Source: Phycisphaerae bacterium
GTDB taxonomy: Bacteria; Planctomycetota; Phycisphaerae; Sedimentisphaerales; Anaerobacaceae
Reading direction: 5' to 3'
Assembly: GCA_030601845.1 (NCBI GenBank)
Contig: JAUWAY010000015.1
Span: 1-57,278, forward strand
Length of the DNA: 57,278 nt
The position numbers and the translations under genes are program-made. Within the stretch, counting starts at the first letter, position 1, and each line of letters opens with the position of its first letter. Shown here piece after piece: positions 16,419 to 25,254 of the stretch. A model generated the notes under the pieces. That model was not told the origin of the DNA. It was given only the letters and a program-made list of their open reading frames with translations, and did no database searches.

Positions 16419-17885
16419 ATGAATCGACGTGATTTTTTGAAGAGGTGTGCAGCGGTCGGAGCAGGAGGATTTGTGCTGTCGAATCAGGCTTTGGAAGTTC
16501 GTGTCGGCTCTAAGCATCCCAATATCCTTTATATTATGTCTGACGACCATTCCACCAGCGCAATAAAATGCTACGGCAGTATTTTGGCGGTGGTGATAGA
16601 GACGCCGAACATCGACCGCATTAGGCGCGAAGGTATGCGGCTGAACAACTGCTTCTGCACCAATTCCATCTGTACACCCAGCCGGGCAACCATCCTGACG
16701 GGCCAGTACAGCCATGTAAACGGAGTTACAACTCTGGGTAAGACGCTGGACAGGGACCGTCAGAATGTTGCCAAGCTTCTCCAGCAGGCCGGCTATCAGA
16801 CCGCCGTAGTTGGCAAGTGGCATCTCAAGAGTGAGCCGAGCGGTTTTGATTATTACAATGTGCTACCCGGTCAGGGCAAGTATGGCGTACTTAACACCGT
16901 CGAGTTGAAGGAAAAGGGGAACCCCTGGGGGACTAAAAAAGAGTATGAAGGTTATGTCACGGATATTATTGCCGACATCAGCCTGCAGTGGCTGAGGAAC
17001 CGTGACAAAAATAAGCCATTTTTCCTGATGTGTCATAACAAGGCGCCGCACGGTCTGTGGGAGTACAATCCGAAGTACGAGCATCTTTACGAGGGCGTTG
17101 AATTCCCGGAGCCGATGAGTCTCTGGGAGGACAAGAGCCATCGGTGCGAAGCGTCGAGGGACGCGGGGAGAGACATTCTGCAATTGTGCAGCCGGATGGA
17201 AGACCCAACCTGGCCGACAGGGCAGCTTGACACAACGGGTATGGACGACACCCAGAAGAAAAAGGCGGCCTATCAGAAGTATCTGCACGACTATATGCGT
17301 TGTATAGCTTCTGTTGACGAGAACGTGGGCCGGCTGCTCGACTACCTCGATGATGAGGGTCTGAGCAACGACACTGTGGTCATATATACCTCCGACCAGG
17401 GAATGTTCCTCGGCGAACACGACTATTACGACAAGCGATGGATATTTGAGGACTCGCTGCGCATGCCGTTCTTGGTGCGGTATTCCAGTGAAATCAGGGC
17501 CGGCTCTGTCAACAACGACATCATCAACAATGCCGACTTTGCGCCGACTTTTCTCGATTACGCCGGCGTTTCCACGCCATCGGATATGCAAGGCAGCAGC
17601 TTCCGCACCAACCTGGCGGGTAAGACACCTGCGGGCTGGCGCAGGTCCATGTACTACCGTTACTGGATGGGCACCAGCGAGGTGCCGGTCCATTACGGGG
17701 TACGGACAAAGCGCTACAAGTTGATTTATTACTATGGGTTGCCGTCGGGGTGGGAGCTGTACGACCTGCAGAACGACCCTCTGGAGATGAACAACGTTTA
17801 CAACGAGCCAAGCTACACAGGTGTGGTGAGTGAAATGAAGGCCGAACTGAGCCGGCTGAGGGAGCACCTCGGCGATACGGAATAG
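16419..17885 (+). CDS. Sulfatase 3, Tat-exported, N-acetylglucosamine-6-sulfatase-like
   Basis: The 488-residue protein starts directly with MNRRDFLKRCAAVGAGGFVL, so it shows the ancestral start without the palindromic element. Core motifs are KHPNILYIMSDDHSTS (about 32-47), formylglycine site CTPSR at about residue 85, VVGKWHLKSEPSGFDYY near 131-147, CHNKAPHGLWEYNP near 206 and SDQGMFLGEHDYYDKRW near 325. The last motif and DSLRMPFLVRY are typical of the S1_11/heparan N-sulfatase-like groups, a family-level guess. It follows sulfatase 2 by 89 bp of A-rich DNA. Confidence 0.86.
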   Translation: MNRRDFLKRCAAVGAGGFVLSNQALEVRVGSKHPNILYIMSDDHSTSAIKCYGSILAVVIETPNIDRIRREGMRLNNCFCTNSICTPSRATILTGQYSHVNGVTTLGKTLDRDRQNVAKLLQQAGYQTAVVGKWHLKSEPSGFDYYNVLPGQGKYGVLNTVELKEKGNPWGTKKEYEGYVTDIIADISLQWLRNRDKNKPFFLMCHNKAPHGLWEYNPKYEHLYEGVEFPEPMSLWEDKSHRCEASRDAGRDILQLCSRMEDPTWPTGQLDTTGMDDTQKKKAAYQKYLHDYMRCIASVDENVGRLLDYLDDEGLSNDTVVIYTSDQGMFLGEHDYYDKRWIFEDSLRMPFLVRYSSEIRAGSVNNDIINNADFAPTFLDYAGVSTPSDMQGSSFRTNLAGKTPAGWRRSMYYRYWMGTSEVPVHYGVRTKRYKLIYYYGLPSGWELYDLQNDPLEMNNVYNEPSYTGVVSEMKAELSRLREHLGDTE

Positions 17886-17947
17886 AACTAATATGCTGAG
17901 CTGATGAATTGGCAAGTATTACTTAAAGGTGTGTGAGGATAATAAAA

Positions 17948-19357
17948 ATGAACAGACGTGATTTTTTGAAGAAATGTATAGCGGTCGGAGCAGGAGGATT
18001 TGTACTGTCGAATCGGGCTTTAGAGCTCAGTATTAGTGCAAAGCATCCCAACATTGTTTTTATCTTTATCGACGATATGGGCTGGACCGGGACGAGTTAT
18101 ATGGGGAGCGGCTATTACGAGACACCGAGGGTTGATGCCCTTTCCAGGGAGGGGATGGTCTTTACAAGTGCTTACGCATCTGCTCCGAATTGCTCTCCGA
18201 CCCGGGCGTGTTTGCTTTCCGGCCAGTACGGCCCGCGTCATGGGAAATATACGAACAGCAGCCCCTCGCGCAAGCCGAGCCTGGAAAGACTGATACCGAT
18301 TGAGAACAAGAATTACCTCCCGCCGGAGATAGTGACCATTGCCGAGGCGTTGAAGCCGGCCGGGTACGCGACGGCGTGTGTCGGGAAATGGCATCTTGGT
18401 ACCAAAGACGAATACCTGCCTCATTCACAGGGTTTTGACTACGTCGTAAGCAGGGATGAGATACCCGCAGAACCCGATGTCGATCCGAAGCGTATCGATG
18501 CCTTTACGGACAGGGCGATTGGTTTTATGGAGTCCAGTGTGAATAAAAACAGGCCTTTCTTCCTTTATATGTCACATCATACCGTTCATGGGCCTGTGGA
18601 GGCAACGGAGGAGAAGATTGCCGAGTACGAGGGCAAGGAACCGTGGGACGGGCACACTGACCCAAACTACGCTGCGATGACGGAGCACACCGATGATGGT
18701 GTTGGTCGGCTGCTCGATAAGATTGATGAGCTGGGGATTAGAGACAATACGGTGGTCGTCTTTTATTCCGACAACGGCGGTCCCCACGGTTTAACCTCGA
18801 ACTATCCGCTGCGTGGTGCAAAGGGGATGCTTTATGAGGGCGGCATTCGCGTCCCGATGACCATCCGGTGGCCCGGGGTCGTAAGGCCCGGCACGAGATG
18901 CGATGAGCTGGTAACCAGTGTGGATTTTTACCCGACGCTTCTTGAGATGACAAGCGCACCGAAACCGACCGGTCATATTCTCGATGGCCTTAGCATTGTG
19001 CCACTTTTGAAAGGCGCCAAGAAGCTCAATCGCCAGGCAATTTTCTGGCACTTCCCGGCATATCTGCAGGGCACAGACGCCACCGGCGCAAGAGACACTG
19101 ATTTCAGGACAAAACCTGTCGGTGCGATTCGAAAGGGCAACTGGAAGCTGCTTCAGTACTTCGAAGAACTTGAGTTTGGTGATGGTCCCTTACCTCAGTT
19201 AGAGCTTTACGATCTGGAAAATGACCTGGACGAAAGCAATAACCTGGCCGATGCGATGCCAGAGAAAAGAGATGAACTGCTCGCAGAGCTTGTTGCGTGG
19301 CGTCAGTCCGTGAATGCTCCGGTTCCGACCGAGCACAACCCGGCCTATACCGGATAA
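17948..19357 (+). CDS. Sulfatase 4, Tat-exported, arylsulfatase A-like
   Basis: The 469-residue protein starts at 17948 after GAGGAT; an in-frame GTG at 17933 lies before that site and is unlikely. The Tat motif NRRDFLKKCIAVGAGGFVLS opens the protein. Motifs are HPNIVFIFIDDMGWTG (about 33-48), formylglycine site CSPTR at about residue 82, CVGKWHLGTKDEYLPHSQGF near 143-162, MSHHTVHGPVE near 208-218 and YSDNGGPHG near 276-284, the arylsulfatase A signature set. No element sits at this start. The natural substrate is unknown. Confidence 0.87.
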   Translation: MNRRDFLKKCIAVGAGGFVLSNRALELSISAKHPNIVFIFIDDMGWTGTSYMGSGYYETPRVDALSREGMVFTSAYASAPNCSPTRACLLSGQYGPRHGKYTNSSPSRKPSLERLIPIENKNYLPPEIVTIAEALKPAGYATACVGKWHLGTKDEYLPHSQGFDYVVSRDEIPAEPDVDPKRIDAFTDRAIGFMESSVNKNRPFFLYMSHHTVHGPVEATEEKIAEYEGKEPWDGHTDPNYAAMTEHTDDGVGRLLDKIDELGIRDNTVVVFYSDNGGPHGLTSNYPLRGAKGMLYEGGIRVPMTIRWPGVVRPGTRCDELVTSVDFYPTLLEMTSAPKPTGHILDGLSIVPLLKGAKKLNRQAIFWHFPAYLQGTDATGARDTDFRTKPVGAIRKGNWKLLQYFEELEFGDGPLPQLELYDLENDLDESNNLADAMPEKRDELLAELVAWRQSVNAPVPTEHNPAYTG

Positions 19358-19447
19358 CTTCGGTGGACAGGTCGAATCGGCAAGGTTGAAGAAAGGAAAG
19401 GAGAGTTAGAAAAAAGGGAAAAGCGGATAAGAGAAATGGAGCATATT

Positions 19448-20863
19448 ATGAATCCCGTTAGAAATTCCAATAGTAGTAAGAATAAAAATATGAGAAAAGA
19501 ACCATATATTTCTAACGGGATGAATCGTCGTGATTTTTTGAAGAGATGTGGGGCAGTCGCAGCGGGAGGATTTGTGCTGTCGAATCGGGCTTTTGAAGTT
19601 CGGCTCGGAGCCAAATATCCGAATGTTCTTTTTGTCTTCTCGGATGCCCATCGCGCCCGCACGCTTGGCTGCTACGGTGACGAGCAGATGATGTCGCCCA
19701 ACTTCGACAAATTCGCCGGCGAGGGAATGCAGTTCAATAACTGCGTTTCGAACGCCCCTCTCTGCGTGCCGATGCGAATTTCGAATATGACAGGGCTGCT
19801 TGGGTGCAAGACGGGCGTTTACCTCAATGGCCACGCCGACAGATTTGACTATGGAAAACACAAGATAGTTGGCAGGACATTTAAAGAGGCAGGCTATGTT
19901 TGCGGATACATCGGCAAGTGGCACATGGGCTATGTCAATACCGTTCCTGGTGACCCCAGGCGTTTCGGCTTCGATGATTTTTGGCGTGTCACCGGCAATG
20001 AAAACGGCACCGGCAATCATGAGTATTTCGATTGGTCGGTTTGGACGGGCAAGGACAGCCAGCTCCAGCGAACAGGCTTCAGGCCTGATGGAATGGTCGA
20101 ATTTGCCGAAGAGTTTCTAACTATCAATAAAGACAAACGGTTCTGCCTGTATCTGGCTTTTGGTCCGCCTCACGGGCCGCTAACACCTGACGCCAAAAAC
20201 GATCATTATCAAGGTTACGTCCCCCCGCCGAACGTGCCCGAAGAGAGCAGGGAAACCGCCTCGGACAAGCTGGCAAGATACGCCGGCCTGATTGAAGGTC
20301 TGGATGATGCGTTCGGCAACCTGATGAATATCCTAAAAAAACTCGGTCTCGAAAAAGACACCATCGTCGTCTACACTTCCGACCACGGCAGCATGCAGAA
20401 ATCTCACAACCTGGGTGCCAAAAGTAAGCCCTACGACGAATCACTACGGGTTCCGTTCCTGATTCGCTGGCCCGGAAGAATCAAGGCCGGAGCAGAAATT
20501 GATATGCCGTTCAGCGTGGTCGATTTCTTCCCCACGATGGCGGGCCTTGCCGGACTTGAGGTACCGAAGAACCTTAGTGGAAAGGACTTCTCCGACCTCA
20601 TACTGGGCAGGGATGGTGCACAACAGCAGGAAGCGGTTTACCTGACAATGCACTCCTCTGATGTTGTTCCTGCTCCGGGCTGGCGTGGTATAAAGACCAG
20701 CCGATACACCTACGTCAGAACGGTAAATGGGCCGTGGCTATTGTTTGATGATACAAACGACCCGTACCAGATGAATAACCTTGTTCAGACAGAGCCGGCC
20801 CTTGTAGCCAAATTCGACGACATGACTATCGCCCTTATGCAAAAGCATGGAGACCACTGGTAA
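19448..20863 (+). CDS. Sulfatase 5, Tat-exported, unusual CxPMR active site, palindromic element at the start
   Basis: The 471-residue sulfatase has core start KYPNVLFVFSDAHRAR (about 56-71), active-site loop CVPMR at about residue 106 (Met where Ser, Ala or Thr is usual), IGKWHMG near 155 and YTSDHGSMQKSHNLG near 317-331. The Arg and Pro needed for formylglycine formation are kept, so activity is plausible. The ATG at 19448 follows GGAG by 6 bases. The element adds 24 residues and the Tat motif resumes at 19522. Its leader and element match those of sulfatase 1 almost base for base, though the proteins differ. Confidence 0.84.
   Translation: MNPVRNSNSSKNKNMRKEPYISNGMNRRDFLKRCGAVAAGGFVLSNRAFEVRLGAKYPNVLFVFSDAHRARTLGCYGDEQMMSPNFDKFAGEGMQFNNCVSNAPLCVPMRISNMTGLLGCKTGVYLNGHADRFDYGKHKIVGRTFKEAGYVCGYIGKWHMGYVNTVPGDPRRFGFDDFWRVTGNENGTGNHEYFDWSVWTGKDSQLQRTGFRPDGMVEFAEEFLTINKDKRFCLYLAFGPPHGPLTPDAKNDHYQGYVPPPNVPEESRETASDKLARYAGLIEGLDDAFGNLMNILKKLGLEKDTIVVYTSDHGSMQKSHNLGAKSKPYDESLRVPFLIRWPGRIKAGAEIDMPFSVVDFFPTMAGLAGLEVPKNLSGKDFSDLILGRDGAQQQEAVYLTMHSSDVVPAPGWRGIKTSRYTYVRTVNGPWLLFDDTNDPYQMNNLVQTEPALVAKFDDMTIALMQKHGDHW
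19453..19520. repeat. In-frame palindromic element, copy 3 (68 bp)
   Basis: Flanked by TGAA at 19449-19452 and 19521-19524, it is identical in sequence to copy 1 at 13130. Identity between copies in front of divergent proteins points to recent transfer of the leader or recent insertion. Confidence 0.85.
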
Positions 20864-20966
20864 GCTATTGCTACAAAGAGAGAGGCCATTAAAAGAACAA
20901 GTAGATGGAAGAGGAAAGAGAAAGAACAGGTGGGAAAAAGGCCGAATAAGAGAAATGGAGAATATT

Positions 20967-22355
20967 ATGAACAGACGAGATTTTTTGAAGAAATGTGCAG
21001 TAGTTGGAGCAGGAGGATTCTTGCTGTCGAATCAGGCTTTAGAAGTTCGTATTAGGAGCGGCAAGCAACCCAATGTGCTTTTTATCGCGATTGATGATTT
21101 GAATGACTGGATAGGCTGTCTGGGCGGTCATCCGGACGCGAAGACGCCAAACCTTGACAGGCTTGCGGCCAGGGGGGTGCTTTTTACCAGCGCACACTGC
21201 GCAGCGCCGGCGTGCAATCCTTCAAGGGCGGCTCTGATGACGGGCATCCTGCCTTCAACTTCCGGGGTCTACAAAAACCCAGACCCCTGGCGAGAAATCA
21301 TGCCCGACGTTATAACTTTGAACCAGCATTTCAGAGCTAACGGCTATAAGGCTGTAGGCCGCGGAAAAATATATCACGGCAGTCAGCCCGATACCGGTCC
21401 GGGTGCGTGGGACGAGTATATTCCGAAGGGCTCAGACCCGCCGGCTCTTACATCTCATCCGCGTTACGCCAATCCTACCAGCAATATTGAATGGGGCCCC
21501 GTCGATGGCACGGAGCAGGATATGGACGACTATAAGGTTGCCATCTGGACCGCCGAGCAGCTCCAGCAAAAACACGACAAACCTTTCTTCCTGGCGTGCG
21601 GCTTCTTCAAGCCTCACCTCAAATGGTGTGTGCCCCAGGAATATTTCGACATGTTCCTACCGGAGAACGTGACACTGCCTAACATTGATGAAAATGACCT
21701 CGATGATGTCCCGCCCGAGGGTGTAAAAATGGCAAAGCCCGCAACGCACGAGACGATTACCAGTCAAAACGCCTGGCGAGATGGCGTCGCCGCCTATCTT
21801 GCCTGCGGAGCCTTTACTGATAAACAGGTTGGTCGCGTCCTCGATGCTCTCGATAAAAGCCCCTATTGTGACAATACCATCATAGTGCTCTGGAGCGACC
21901 ACGGCTGGCACCTCGGCGAGAAACTCCACTGGAAAAAATTCGCCCTCTGGGAAGAGGCAACACATAACCTTCTGATGTTCGTTGTTCCCGGTCTGACCCG
22001 TCCGGGTGGAAGATGCAATCAGCCGGTGGGTCTCATTGATATCTATCCGACTCTTATAAAGCTGTGCGGCTTAAGCCCAAGGGAAGGACTCGAAGGAGGA
22101 AGCCTTATGCCCTTCCTCAAAGAACCAGGCGCAACCTGGGAAAGGCCGGCACTGACAACACACGGTCAACTGAATCACTCGCTCCGCACAAAACGCTGGC
22201 GATACATCCGCTATATCGAGGGGACCGAAGAACTCTACGACCACAACAATGACGAGCTGGAGTGGACCAATCTACTTTGGCCGGAAGAGCCGGACCTGGA
22301 GCATCGCGAGGTCGCGGACGAACTGGCAAAATGGCTGCCAAAGATAAATTATTAA
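20967..22355 (+). CDS. Sulfatase 6, Tat-exported, iduronate-2-sulfatase-like
   Basis: The 462-residue protein starts at 20967, 6 bases after GGAG; the open frame continues upstream to 20847 through non-conserved Lys/Arg-rich codons that I exclude. After the Tat motif come QPNVLFIAIDDLNDWIGCLG (about 34-53), CNPSR at about residue 83, GRGKIYHG near 131, FFLACGFFKPHLKW near 205 and WSDHGWHLGEKLHWKKF near 306. The DDLNDWIG...CNPSR...HLGEKLHW combination is typical of the iduronate-2-sulfatase (S1_7) family. It is a close tandem relative of sulfatase 7. Confidence 0.87.
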   Translation: MNRRDFLKKCAVVGAGGFLLSNQALEVRIRSGKQPNVLFIAIDDLNDWIGCLGGHPDAKTPNLDRLAARGVLFTSAHCAAPACNPSRAALMTGILPSTSGVYKNPDPWREIMPDVITLNQHFRANGYKAVGRGKIYHGSQPDTGPGAWDEYIPKGSDPPALTSHPRYANPTSNIEWGPVDGTEQDMDDYKVAIWTAEQLQQKHDKPFFLACGFFKPHLKWCVPQEYFDMFLPENVTLPNIDENDLDDVPPEGVKMAKPATHETITSQNAWRDGVAAYLACGAFTDKQVGRVLDALDKSPYCDNTIIVLWSDHGWHLGEKLHWKKFALWEEATHNLLMFVVPGLTRPGGRCNQPVGLIDIYPTLIKLCGLSPREGLEGGSLMPFLKEPGATWERPALTTHGQLNHSLRTKRWRYIRYIEGTEELYDHNNDELEWTNLLWPEEPDLEHREVADELAKWLPKINY

Positions 22356-22391
22356 TAACCTCTAGTCTTGGAGAGGGAATAGGAGACTATT

Positions 22392-23777
22392 ATGAATAGA
22401 CGTGAATTTTTGAAGAAATGTACGGCAGTGGCAGCAGGTGGGGTTGTGCTGTCGAATCGGGCTCTGGAAGTCCGTGTGGGCCCCAAGCATCCCAACGTAC
22501 TCTTCTTTGCCGTCGACGACCTGAACGACTGGATCAGTCCAATGGGCGGCCACCCGGATACGATAACGCCTAATTTTGAAAAGCTTGCCGCTCGCTCGGT
22601 ATTGTTCATGAGCGCACATTCGGCGGCCCCGGTCTGCAACCCCTCGCGCTGCAGCCTGATGACAGGGATACTGCCATCGACTTCAGGCGTCTATAGCAAC
22701 AAGGATCGGTGGCGAGATTTCCTGCCCGATGCAAAAACTATCCCCATGTATTTCATGGAGCATGGCTACCATGCCATCGGCAGAGGAAAAATATATCACG
22801 GCCCATACCCGGACACTCACCCGAATGCGTGGGATGAATATATTCCCAAAGGCCCTGATCTGCCCGCACAGACCGGCCACCCCCGTTACGGCGAGGCCAG
22901 CAATTTTACCTGGGGACCCATCATCGGGACCGAAGAGGATATGGATGACTACAAGGTCGCAAGCTGGACCATAGAAAAACTCCAGCAGGACCATGACAAA
23001 CCATTCTTTATTGCATGCGGATTGTATAAGCCGCACATAAAGTGGCACGTGCCCGAAAAATATTTCGATATGTATCCGCCCGAAAGTGTCACGCTTCCCA
23101 CGGTGAACCTGAATGACCTGGACGACATCCCCCCCATAGGAGTTGAGATCGCCGCACCCAACGGAAAATACGGCGACGTGATGGCGGCGGGCGCCTGGGC
23201 AGATACGGTAGCGGCGTACCTGGCAAATATCTCTTTTACTGACACCCAGCTTGGACGAGTCCTGGATGCCCTCGATAAAAGCAAATACAGGGATAATACA
23301 ATTATTGTTCTCTGGGGCGATCATGGCTGGCACCTCGGGGAAAAACTGCACTATGCAAAATGGACCCCCTGGGAAGAAGCGACAAAAGCGCCGCTGTTTT
23401 TCTCTGTTCCAGGTATGACCAGGCCCGGCGGAAGATGCTACAGGCCGGTAAGCTTTATGGACATCTACCCGACCCTCATAGAGCTTTGCTTACTGCCGCC
23501 CAAGGAAGATAACCAAGGCAGAAGCTTTGTTAAATTGCTAAAAAATCCTGACGCCGAATGGAACTACCCTGCACTTTCGACGCGTAACCGTAATAACCAC
23601 GCCCTGCGAAACCAGCGCTGGCGATACATCCGTTATAGCGATGGAACAGAAGAACTCTACGACCACAACAATGACGAGCTGGAGTGGACGAATCTGCTCT
23701 GGCCCGAACATCCTGACCCGGAGCATCGCAAGGTCGCGGACGAACTGGCAAAATGGCTGCCGAAGATAAATTATTAA
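22392..23777 (+). CDS. Sulfatase 7, Tat-exported, iduronate-2-sulfatase-like, paralogue of sulfatase 6
   Basis: The 461-residue protein starts after GGAG with MNRREFLKKCTAVAAGGVVL. Motifs parallel sulfatase 6: HPNVLFFAVDDLNDWISPMG (about 33-52), CNPSR at about residue 82, GRGKIYHGPYPDTHP near 131, FFIACGLYKPHIKW near 204 and WGDHGWHLGEKLHYAKW near 306. Its last 19 residues (DELAKWLPKINY and preceding) are nearly the same as sulfatase 6, and the 3' DNA is far more alike than the middle of the genes, suggesting gene conversion or recent duplication. The spacing to sulfatase 6 is 36 bp. Confidence 0.87.
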   Translation: MNRREFLKKCTAVAAGGVVLSNRALEVRVGPKHPNVLFFAVDDLNDWISPMGGHPDTITPNFEKLAARSVLFMSAHSAAPVCNPSRCSLMTGILPSTSGVYSNKDRWRDFLPDAKTIPMYFMEHGYHAIGRGKIYHGPYPDTHPNAWDEYIPKGPDLPAQTGHPRYGEASNFTWGPIIGTEEDMDDYKVASWTIEKLQQDHDKPFFIACGLYKPHIKWHVPEKYFDMYPPESVTLPTVNLNDLDDIPPIGVEIAAPNGKYGDVMAAGAWADTVAAYLANISFTDTQLGRVLDALDKSKYRDNTIIVLWGDHGWHLGEKLHYAKWTPWEEATKAPLFFSVPGMTRPGGRCYRPVSFMDIYPTLIELCLLPPKEDNQGRSFVKLLKNPDAEWNYPALSTRNRNNHALRNQRWRYIRYSDGTEELYDHNNDELEWTNLLWPEHPDPEHRKVADELAKWLPKINY

Positions 23778-23814
23778 CAATTCTGCAGCTCTGGTAAGAC
23801 AAATGGAGAATGCT

Positions 23815-25254
23815 ATGAATCCCGTTAGAAATTCCAATAGTGGTAAGAATAAAAATATGAGACAAGAACCAGATATTTCTAACGGGATGAATCGCCGTGA
23901 TTTTTTGAAGAAATGTGCGGCAGTTGGGGCAGGAGGATTTGTGCTGTCGAACCGGGCTTTGGAAGTCAGCATCGGTGCCAGGCGACCCAATTTCATCTTC
24001 TTCCTGGCCGACGACATGGGCTGGATGGATGCCACCTACAATGGCGGTGACATCCCAACACCTAATCTGGACCTGCTGGCCCGGGAAGGGGCGGTCCTCG
24101 ACCAATTTTATGTTCAGCCGGTCTGTACTCCTACGCGCGGCTGCCTGATGACGGGGCGCTATCCGTTCAAGACCGACACCCTTGTCCGCTACGCGGCCAC
24201 TCACGCAGGCGGTATGATGATAGACGAGCGGACCCTTGCCGATGCCCTCAGGCAGGCCGGCTACTGGACTGTTATGCTCGGAAAATGGCACCTTGGTCAG
24301 TGGGAGTCCGAATACCTTCCTGTTGCTCGGGGATTCGACCATCACTACGGTCATTACAGTGCGCTGATAGATTACTTCACTCACTACCGAGATGAAGTGC
24401 TGGACTGGCATCGCAATGGGAGACCCGTGATAGAGGACGGCTACTCAACATATCTGCTCGCTGATGAATTTGAAAGACTTTTAGATGGCTACGATGGCTC
24501 GAAGCCCTTCTTCTTTTATATACCTTTTAATGCTGTGCACGGACCCAAGCAGGCCCCTCAGGAGGTGGTCGACAAATACATACAGCTTGGTCACAGTGAC
24601 CCGAAGCTTGCCGCTTGCGTAGAGTGCATGGATATCGCGATTGGACGAATGGTAAAAGCTGTTCAGCAGCATGGCCTCAGGGACAATACGCTGGTCGCTT
24701 TCTGCAGTGATAATGGAGGTACGAAGTCCCGTGGCAATGGACAGCTGAAGGGCTGGAAAAGTGCCTATCACGAAGGGGGCATCCGCGTTCTTGCCTTGAT
24801 GAGCTGGCCCGGAAAAATAAAAGCGGGCACGGTTGTCACCGAGCCGCTTCACATCGTGGATATATATCCGACGTTTGTGAAGTTAGCCGGTGGTTCTCTG
24901 CAGCAGCCTCTCCCTCTGGACGGGATAGACGCCTGGGCGACTATCGCCAAAGCAGCGCCGACGCCGCACGATGAAATAGTTCACGGGCCTGAGACGATAA
25001 GAAAAGGCGACTGGAAGCTTATCCAGGGTCACGCCGAATACTACAACTGGAAAGCCGAAGTAACGCAGCTTTATAACATCGCGCAGGACCCTTACGAGCA
25101 GAATAATCTTGTCGACCAGCACCCTGAGATAGTGGCCGAGCTTGACGCAAGGCTTGCCTATCATGCTACGCAGGCAAGGACCCCTCCGGAGCGCCAGAAA
25201 ATTCCGAACTTCCCCGTGCCGGTTTATGGCGAGGACGAGCAGGATATGATATGA
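23815..25254 (+). CDS. Sulfatase 8, Tat-exported, arylsulfatase B/GALNS-like, palindromic element at the start
   Basis: The 479-residue protein has core start RRPNFIFFLADDMGWMDATY (about 56-75), CTPTR at about residue 104, LGKWHLGQW near 158, IPFNAVHGPKQAP near 238-250 and CSDNGGTKSRGNGQLKGWK near 300-318. These are the landmarks of the arylsulfatase B-like branch. The ATG at 23815 follows GGAG and opens into the 68-bp element; NRRDFLKKCAAVGAGGFVLS resumes at 23889. Its stop overlaps the start of sulfatase 9 (ATGA, 25251-25254), so the two are translationally coupled. Confidence 0.87.
   Translation: MNPVRNSNSGKNKNMRQEPDISNGMNRRDFLKKCAAVGAGGFVLSNRALEVSIGARRPNFIFFLADDMGWMDATYNGGDIPTPNLDLLAREGAVLDQFYVQPVCTPTRGCLMTGRYPFKTDTLVRYAATHAGGMMIDERTLADALRQAGYWTVMLGKWHLGQWESEYLPVARGFDHHYGHYSALIDYFTHYRDEVLDWHRNGRPVIEDGYSTYLLADEFERLLDGYDGSKPFFFYIPFNAVHGPKQAPQEVVDKYIQLGHSDPKLAACVECMDIAIGRMVKAVQQHGLRDNTLVAFCSDNGGTKSRGNGQLKGWKSAYHEGGIRVLALMSWPGKIKAGTVVTEPLHIVDIYPTFVKLAGGSLQQPLPLDGIDAWATIAKAAPTPHDEIVHGPETIRKGDWKLIQGHAEYYNWKAEVTQLYNIAQDPYEQNNLVDQHPEIVAELDARLAYHATQARTPPERQKIPNFPVPVYGEDEQDMI
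23820..23887. repeat. In-frame palindromic element, copy 4 (68 bp)
   Basis: Flanked by TGAA at 23816-23819 and 23888-23891, with the same perfect ends. The interior is intermediate between copies 1 and 2 (GTGGTAAG, GAGACAAG, CCAGAT). It adds 24 codons at the start of sulfatase 8. Confidence 0.85.

Noticed and set aside
13089..23891. Recurring 68-bp units considered as CRISPR repeats
   Set aside because: Copies are 1.6-4.7 kb apart, sit at gene starts and are flanked by TGAA duplications; there are no spacers.
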